NCBI GenBank assembly: GCA_022426155.1
Contig: JAKMEE010000014.1
Location: 70,207-104,493 of the forward strand
Direction: 5' to 3'
Length of the DNA stretch: 34,287 nucleotides
Origin: Candidatus Poseidonia sp.
GTDB taxonomy: Archaea; Thermoplasmatota; Poseidoniia; Poseidoniales; Poseidoniaceae
The notes below the pieces were generated by a model, which ran no database searches, was not told where the DNA came from, and worked only from the letters and a program-made list of their open reading frames with translations. Below are positions 31,101-34,287 of the stretch, piece by piece (the first letter of the stretch is position 1; the number at the start of each line of letters is the position of its first letter). Made by a program: the position numbers and the translations under genes.

Positions 31101-33072
31101 GGCGAGTATCGCCCACCTCAATCTGATTGATCTCTCGAATAGAAGCCACTGCCCTTCGCATCACAGAAACTTCGGCCTGGCGGAACCGGTAGATGCTCTG
31201 CTTCATGTCACCCACGATGCAAACGGTTGGGTCCCAATCGCCCAAAGGTCGCTGTGGGTCGTCACTTCGATGTGCTCGGCGACCCCAAAGGCGAGCAAGC
31301 AATCGGAAATGTGCAGGGTTTGTATCCTGGTATTCATCAATGATGAAGGCTCGGAATTGTCTTCGTAATTCACTCAATACGCTGATGCGGCGATGAAGGT
31401 CTTGTTGCAATGCTGGCTCATCGTTAAGCATTGTTAGTGCCCGAGAAATGTGAGCATCACTCCAAGGTTCATCACCAAGTCCGTCAAGCGCATCGATCAC
31501 ATCTGAAGGATAGCGGTGACGGCAGACATCAGGACAACGTGCCAGAAGTAGGTCTGCAGCAAATCGTTGTAAATCGTCAAAGTCATGCATCCCTTCCAAG
31601 GATTTTCTTCGTGCGAGAATTTGCTGGGCTCCTTGATGAACAACGATGAGGTCACTGAGGACTTGCATTTGCAAATCGGCGGTGATGTAATACTGGCCAC
31701 CATCAACATGTTGGGGAATTGGTTCAATCAGCCCTTGGCGACGCATGCTTGAATCGAGTGGCATGCCGTCATAGCCATCACCTGGCTGTAGCGTAAACAT
31801 GGCCTTAGCCAGCAAGGCAATGAGACGACCGTCATCCGTTTTGAGGGAATCGGAAATAGAATCCCGATGCACACTTGCGAGAGCGAAATGGGCTGCGACA
31901 TCAAACCCTGAAGGGCCTTTGACCTTGGATTTGACCAGCAACCCTGCTGGCCACCCGTCTGAATTTGGAAGGTTGCCTCTCGGGAAATAGGATTCTGTTC
32001 CTCCCTTGAGAGATGACCAGCTGCTTATACCCATCATCAATTTCCAAATCCACCGCAATTGTTCAATGGGGTGGGTTGGGCAAGGTTCGCGAGAAAGACG
32101 TATGAGGTGATGAAAACGGGTGAGTTGTTCTGTGGCCCATGTAGGGTCAATGAACAGCCCTGGGTGCAGCAAAAAGGTGTCAACCCATTGGGTGAGTGAA
32201 TCATGAAGGTTTGAAACGAAGAGGGGTAAACGGTCCTGCACCGGTTCAACGATCATATCGAGAATAAGTTGGACTGGTGCTGGCCCTCGACCGTTCCAAT
32301 CCAACCCTGCATCTTGAGCACGTTGAATCATGGATCGGTGAGATTGTTCGACGAATAACGAGGCGTCCATCAATCCCCCCACAACCGTTTCTGCAAGTTC
32401 TTGTCCGCCGAGGCGAACAGTCAGCCGGTTTCGTGCTTGGATGAAGGTCGTGTGATGATTTAACACGCCCGCTTCATGAGCATCATCGGTGGTCCGTATG
32501 CGCCAAATGGCATGCATGGTATCGCGGAGCATCAATGGTTTCTTGTCTTCTGGTAATTGTTCATTGGAAGGATATAGAGCGACTGAATCAATGTAGGGCT
32601 GAACCAGACGGTGAAGGAAGGCATCAATGGTTGAGATTGGGGCTTCATCAAGTCCAGAGAGAAGCATTTCAACATCAGCATCGCTCCGTAATCGTGGGTC
32701 ATACATTCCTTCGCGATCGGTGTGTGTGTGAGGAGTGGCCCTGCACAATGCCAAGCGTTGCCTGATGCGGGCTTTGAGTTCAGCAGCCGCTTTACGCGTG
32801 AAAGATATCGCAACCACTTCAGAAGGGAGAAGCCCTTGCCATGCTTCAACATCGGTTCGTTCTCGTTTCGGGGCTCGAAGGGAACCATAGCCCGTGAGGG
32901 GTACTCTCGGCCCTGGTGGCGTCACATGCGTGGCTCGCTGTTCAATGGCCAACAAATGCTGAACGTAACGTTCTGCCATGACCGTCGTTTTTCCAGTCCC
33001 TGCACCAGCATCGAGGGCGATGTGTTTGTCAAGATCAAGACCCAAGCACTGACTGTTGTTGAAATCAATCAT
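28147..33072 (-). CDS. AddA/RecB-like UvrD-family helicase-nuclease
   Basis: An ATP-dependent 3'-5' helicase with a C-terminal PD-(D/E)XK nuclease, expected to unwind and degrade double-strand ends for recombination. At 1641 residues it is longer than AddA or RecB (about 1200). SF1A motifs: Walker A GAGTGKTT (23-30), AISFTRKAAAELKAR (88-102), STIDAFLHRLV, Walker B IIDEYQDTNPAHF (D579/E580), VGDMKQSIYRFRQ, LTSNHRTR, MTIHGAKGLQAPVVIA and FYVALTRVKDRLIV (near 1115). Nuclease: LMMHRVLEIG, GRADLVLA, VVDLKTRG (near 1486) and QLTLYSMVLEA. C in THECKRKYW (near 1289) and CQTCPFYMGDVRRC at the C-terminus should bind a 4Fe-4S cluster. It starts at 33072, overlapping the AddB-like stop (TGATG). The insertion around 650-740, rich in Asp, His and Gly, is unusual. 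Bacterial ancestry is likely. Confidence 0.9.
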   Translation of the reverse strand: MIDFNNSQCLGLDLDKHIALDAGAGTGKTTVMAERYVQHLLAIEQRATHVTPPGPRVPLTGYGSLRAPKRERTDVEAWQGLLPSEVVAISFTRKAAAELKARIRQRLALCRATPHTHTDREGMYDPRLRSDADVEMLLSGLDEAPISTIDAFLHRLVQPYIDSVALYPSNEQLPEDKKPLMLRDTMHAIWRIRTTDDAHEAGVLNHHTTFIQARNRLTVRLGGQELAETVVGGLMDASLFVEQSHRSMIQRAQDAGLDWNGRGPAPVQLILDMIVEPVQDRLPLFVSNLHDSLTQWVDTFLLHPGLFIDPTWATEQLTRFHHLIRLSREPCPTHPIEQLRWIWKLMMGISSWSSLKGGTESYFPRGNLPNSDGWPAGLLVKSKVKGPSGFDVAAHFALASVHRDSISDSLKTDDGRLIALLAKAMFTLQPGDGYDGMPLDSSMRRQGLIEPIPQHVDGGQYYITADLQMQVLSDLIVVHQGAQQILARRKSLEGMHDFDDLQRFAADLLLARCPDVCRHRYPSDVIDALDGLGDEPWSDAHISRALTMLNDEPALQQDLHRRISVLSELRRQFRAFIIDEYQDTNPAHFRLLARLWGRRAHRSDDPQRPLGDWDPTVCIVGDMKQSIYRFRQAEVSVMRRAVASIREINQIEVGDTRLNHLREDDHGRDPRPVGAGGEHGSYSNEHDGEISAPHTFVPLGAEDGEETITITGERLQRRREGHIDLTSNHRTRHDLMETMNDIFDEVFDERYHELPGDWHAEPQRLRPARQTDQGGLLEWLLPIQGELEPVSLDLDVPINPFQDPNTSPVHLEHELIAARLDALFQHSATQVWNSEEGQWHSVEETGSPVRPEDVMILINSRTHLPDLLTRLRARNIPVMADRQGLLLMQPTVQPLMAMLGVLAQSTNSTAGIELARSPVVGMTETQVHATFHDTDGGQSMLTLLRNHAPSEGVAALLGHLEQLASWGAIYDVFDAMLDHSDLLIAYPEDSHRQHAESWCAMVQSIGVEVGHDVAAIHHRMMELRSLEKDGPKAITKIGSEAVQIMTIHGAKGLQAPVVIAAGLFNAGKSDASNSVKDNVLVTPQVVAGRIQPWLGQDRPMDGLWSFASQMNKAQDKAELRRKFYVALTRVKDRLIVTGSPGNTSTFDAESGALSVKLQPDPRSMGRMLVEGIRRASWRAGDVTSPWLSQDDLTMEELPPFVPAKTEQPLNPHQLLENGQLGEEGLSGLRLYHHPDCFHQETPPSPQQRLRMMQQDLLAEPSGQPEAPHNPLRLSENLSGAAHHLDATHECKRKYWLEHAKGWPTEPFNLVPSTPDDESMKTWPTPTTFGLMMHRVLEIGLRNPRNQQDSTPPLSRDWQHENEGILAQSGTVTQVLSEFGVEEGEHPMYDAWAERLHQLSELIDRGLLGQWVAGEHRHGYSVEAVRTELPFSYTHAIDLVDHVRHGFTPRGPLPKAIIERVFMKFNGRADLVLALADDDGQGYLQVVDLKTRGCLHPFNSTSPDHGHTLQKNPPELTDPSHQSDEEQAILHAHRLQLTLYSMVLEAIEANKPDHEQRIVLPPALLLGANGRMLNLGSDDFKDAKDDLNADLEWRALLHVAQEGADEPPRLPAASALCQTCPFYMGDVRRCAPAGEPLGFIPE

Positions 33073-34287
33073 CAGAATCCCCTCCCATCATAAGAAGATA
33101 CTGAACATGATGTTCGTATTGGACAATAGCCGCATGCAGAACTGGGGGTTGGGTTGACATGTCCGCTCTGGGCGGCGGTAATGGCTCGTCGAGCAACCTT
33201 CAGCCGCTCTTGCATCCATGTTCGGAATGAACTGCGTGAAAGTGCCTCATCCTCGATGGAAGGGAAATGATGGATGAGATGGTGGGTTTGTGTTCCAAAT
33301 TCAAGGTCCTTTAGTGGCTCAGATACATCTGTGTCAAGTTCCACATAATGTTGGGTAAATTCACCGATCTCCGTCGCCCCAACACCAACCACACGGTCGT
33401 TAGGATGAGTTAATTCCCAGGCTCTCGCATACAAGGCAAGTTGAAGGTCCTGAAACAAACATCCCATGTGCCGAAGTCCTGCTGTCTGGGCGGTGGGGCC
33501 GCGTACTGATTTCAGGTCACGAATGATGACAAATCGTTGAGCTGCCCGGGAACTCCCATCCATTGGATACGGGGTTGTATGAGTTGTATTTCCATCAATC
33601 AATCCTCGTTCTTCAAGGTGCTTCTGAACAGTTTCTGGAAGAATAACCACGTCCACTCGATCTGCCCAACCCGACAACGAAAATGGAGCTGATTCCCCCT
33701 CTTCATTCGTTGCATCAATGGTAACTGCTCGTTCACCAGATGCGACTGATCGCCATTCACAAGCAATTGGAGCAGCATGATGCAATTCTAAATCGGCAAG
33801 AAGAAGACGACCCAATCGACCTGCAATTTCCGGTTCAACATCTTCTTCTTGGAACGCCCGCCAATCCTCGGAGGTCATATTCAACAAATCTCGGGTTCGG
33901 TGGACTGAGACGGCGTGGTGTTTGCCCAACCAGGGTGCATGTTCAACCAAATGGGCCAAGATGGCGTGCCAACCTGCCTCTGGAGAACCGACGGGGCCAG
34001 CATGCAATGCCTCACCGTGTTGGAGTTCTTCGCCCCCCACGGAGAGCCCATGGGCTGCGAGCAGGGCGCCTTCCACTTCATGCAACAAGATGCCTCGCAT
34101 TCTCAAATCAATGTCTTCAGGCGTATCTCCCTGTTCAGCATCCGCTCCAAGATACTGCTTCGCCCATGCCATTCGTGGGCATTTCAACCAAGCCTCCAAA
34201 CGACTTGGGGACCAAATAGGGCGCGTGAGTTCCTCGCCGAGATGTCCGAGGCGATGTTGAATTTCAAGTCCTAAGGGTGCATAGGGC
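33072..34287 (-). CDS. AddB-like PD-(D/E)XK Fe-S nuclease, C-terminal part (runs off right edge)
   Basis: The frame is open to the window edge, so only about 404 C-terminal residues are visible. SPSRLEAWLKCPRMAWAKQYL is the entry motif of the AddB/Cas4-type nuclease, with the first cluster cysteine. Downstream are LLHEVEGALL (motif-I His), FSLSGWADRVDVVILP (catalytic Asp), FVIIRDLKSVRG (D-x-K catalytic pair) and LQLALYARAW (QxxxY). CGYCPIRTSC supplies the last three cysteines. All five nuclease elements are intact. It ends inside the start of the AddA-like gene (TGATG overlap), so the two are translated together, as AddB-AddA are in bacteria. A TTG at 34199 would give a shorter product but cuts off the SPSR motif, so the true start is outside. 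Whether an AddB-type inactive helicase half precedes it cannot be seen. Confidence 0.85.
   Translation of the reverse strand, partial: PYAPLGLEIQHRLGHLGEELTRPIWSPSRLEAWLKCPRMAWAKQYLGADAEQGDTPEDIDLRMRGILLHEVEGALLAAHGLSVGGEELQHGEALHAGPVGSPEAGWHAILAHLVEHAPWLGKHHAVSVHRTRDLLNMTSEDWRAFQEEDVEPEIAGRLGRLLLADLELHHAAPIACEWRSVASGERAVTIDATNEEGESAPFSLSGWADRVDVVILPETVQKHLEERGLIDGNTTHTTPYPMDGSSRAAQRFVIIRDLKSVRGPTAQTAGLRHMGCLFQDLQLALYARAWELTHPNDRVVGVGATEIGEFTQHYVELDTDVSEPLKDLEFGTQTHHLIHHFPSIEDEALSRSSFRTWMQERLKVARRAITAAQSGHVNPTPSSACGYCPIRTSCSVSSYDGRGF

Noticed and set aside
1-34287. tRNA or rRNA genes, CRISPR arrays, insertion sequences
   Set aside because: No cloverleaf-like segment outside genes, no spaced direct repeats, no transposase motifs and no flanking inverted repeats with target duplications were found by eye.

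Overview
The window looks like a piece of a planktonic euryarchaeon, most likely Marine Group II (Candidatus Poseidoniales). This is inferred from gene content, not from a marker-gene phylogeny. Archaeal features are an archaeosine radical-SAM enzyme (RaSEA type), an archaetidylserine/phosphatidylserine decarboxylase of the small archaeal type, a YchF/OBG-like GTPase with an NKxD G4 motif, and a giant secreted propeller/FN3 surface protein. They sit beside bacterial-looking genes: a MaeB-type malic enzyme, an AddAB-like helicase-nuclease pair and a PabB-PabA fusion. Genes are packed tightly, with ATGA, GTGA and TGATG overlaps, and no gene-free stretch exceeds about 190 bases.

Layout. Bases 1-965 (minus): rlmH followed by a membrane protein cut by the window edge. 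Bases 1061-4597 (plus): a secreted cyclophilin with thrombospondin-type-3 calcium repeats, a small hypothetical protein, a glutaredoxin/GST-like protein (PTGES2-like) and a degenerate formylglycine-generating-enzyme-like membrane protein. Bases 4594-6900 (minus): malic enzyme with a phosphotransacetylase-like tail. Bases 7086-18812 (plus): an 8.3 kb gene for a giant surface protein, translationally overlapping a pabC-like gene, then a PabB-PabA fusion and a zinc-ribbon membrane protein. Bases 18815-27453 (minus): eight co-directional genes. In transcription order they are proline iminopeptidase, an acidic coiled-coil protein, archaetidylserine decarboxylase, a membrane-anchored alpha/beta hydrolase, RaSEA, a small two-helix membrane protein, an unusual 12-helix protein fused to EF-hands, and a YchF-like GTPase. 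Bases 27531-28160 (plus): a SAM methyltransferase. Bases 28147-34287 (minus): an AddA-like helicase-nuclease preceded by the C-terminal part of an AddB-like nuclease, which runs off the right edge.

The most unusual item is the protein at 20120-22060. Its hydrophobic core has the 12-helix layout and local sequence motifs of heme-copper oxidase subunit I, nearest to cbb3/CcoN. It lacks the histidines for CuB and keeps only one histidine in helix 2 and one in helix 10. It ends in a soluble tail with two canonical EF-hand calcium loops. It may be a calcium-responsive b-type cytochrome, or a non-catalytic relic of the oxidase fold. A small two-helix membrane protein is encoded just upstream, behind two perfect inverted repeats.

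Working together: pabC and pabBA should make p-aminobenzoate. The AddA/AddB-like pair should process double-strand DNA ends, each subunit carrying its own cysteine-coordinated (probably 4Fe-4S) nuclease domain. The giant protein, the cyclophilin and the anchored hydrolase act at or outside the cell surface.
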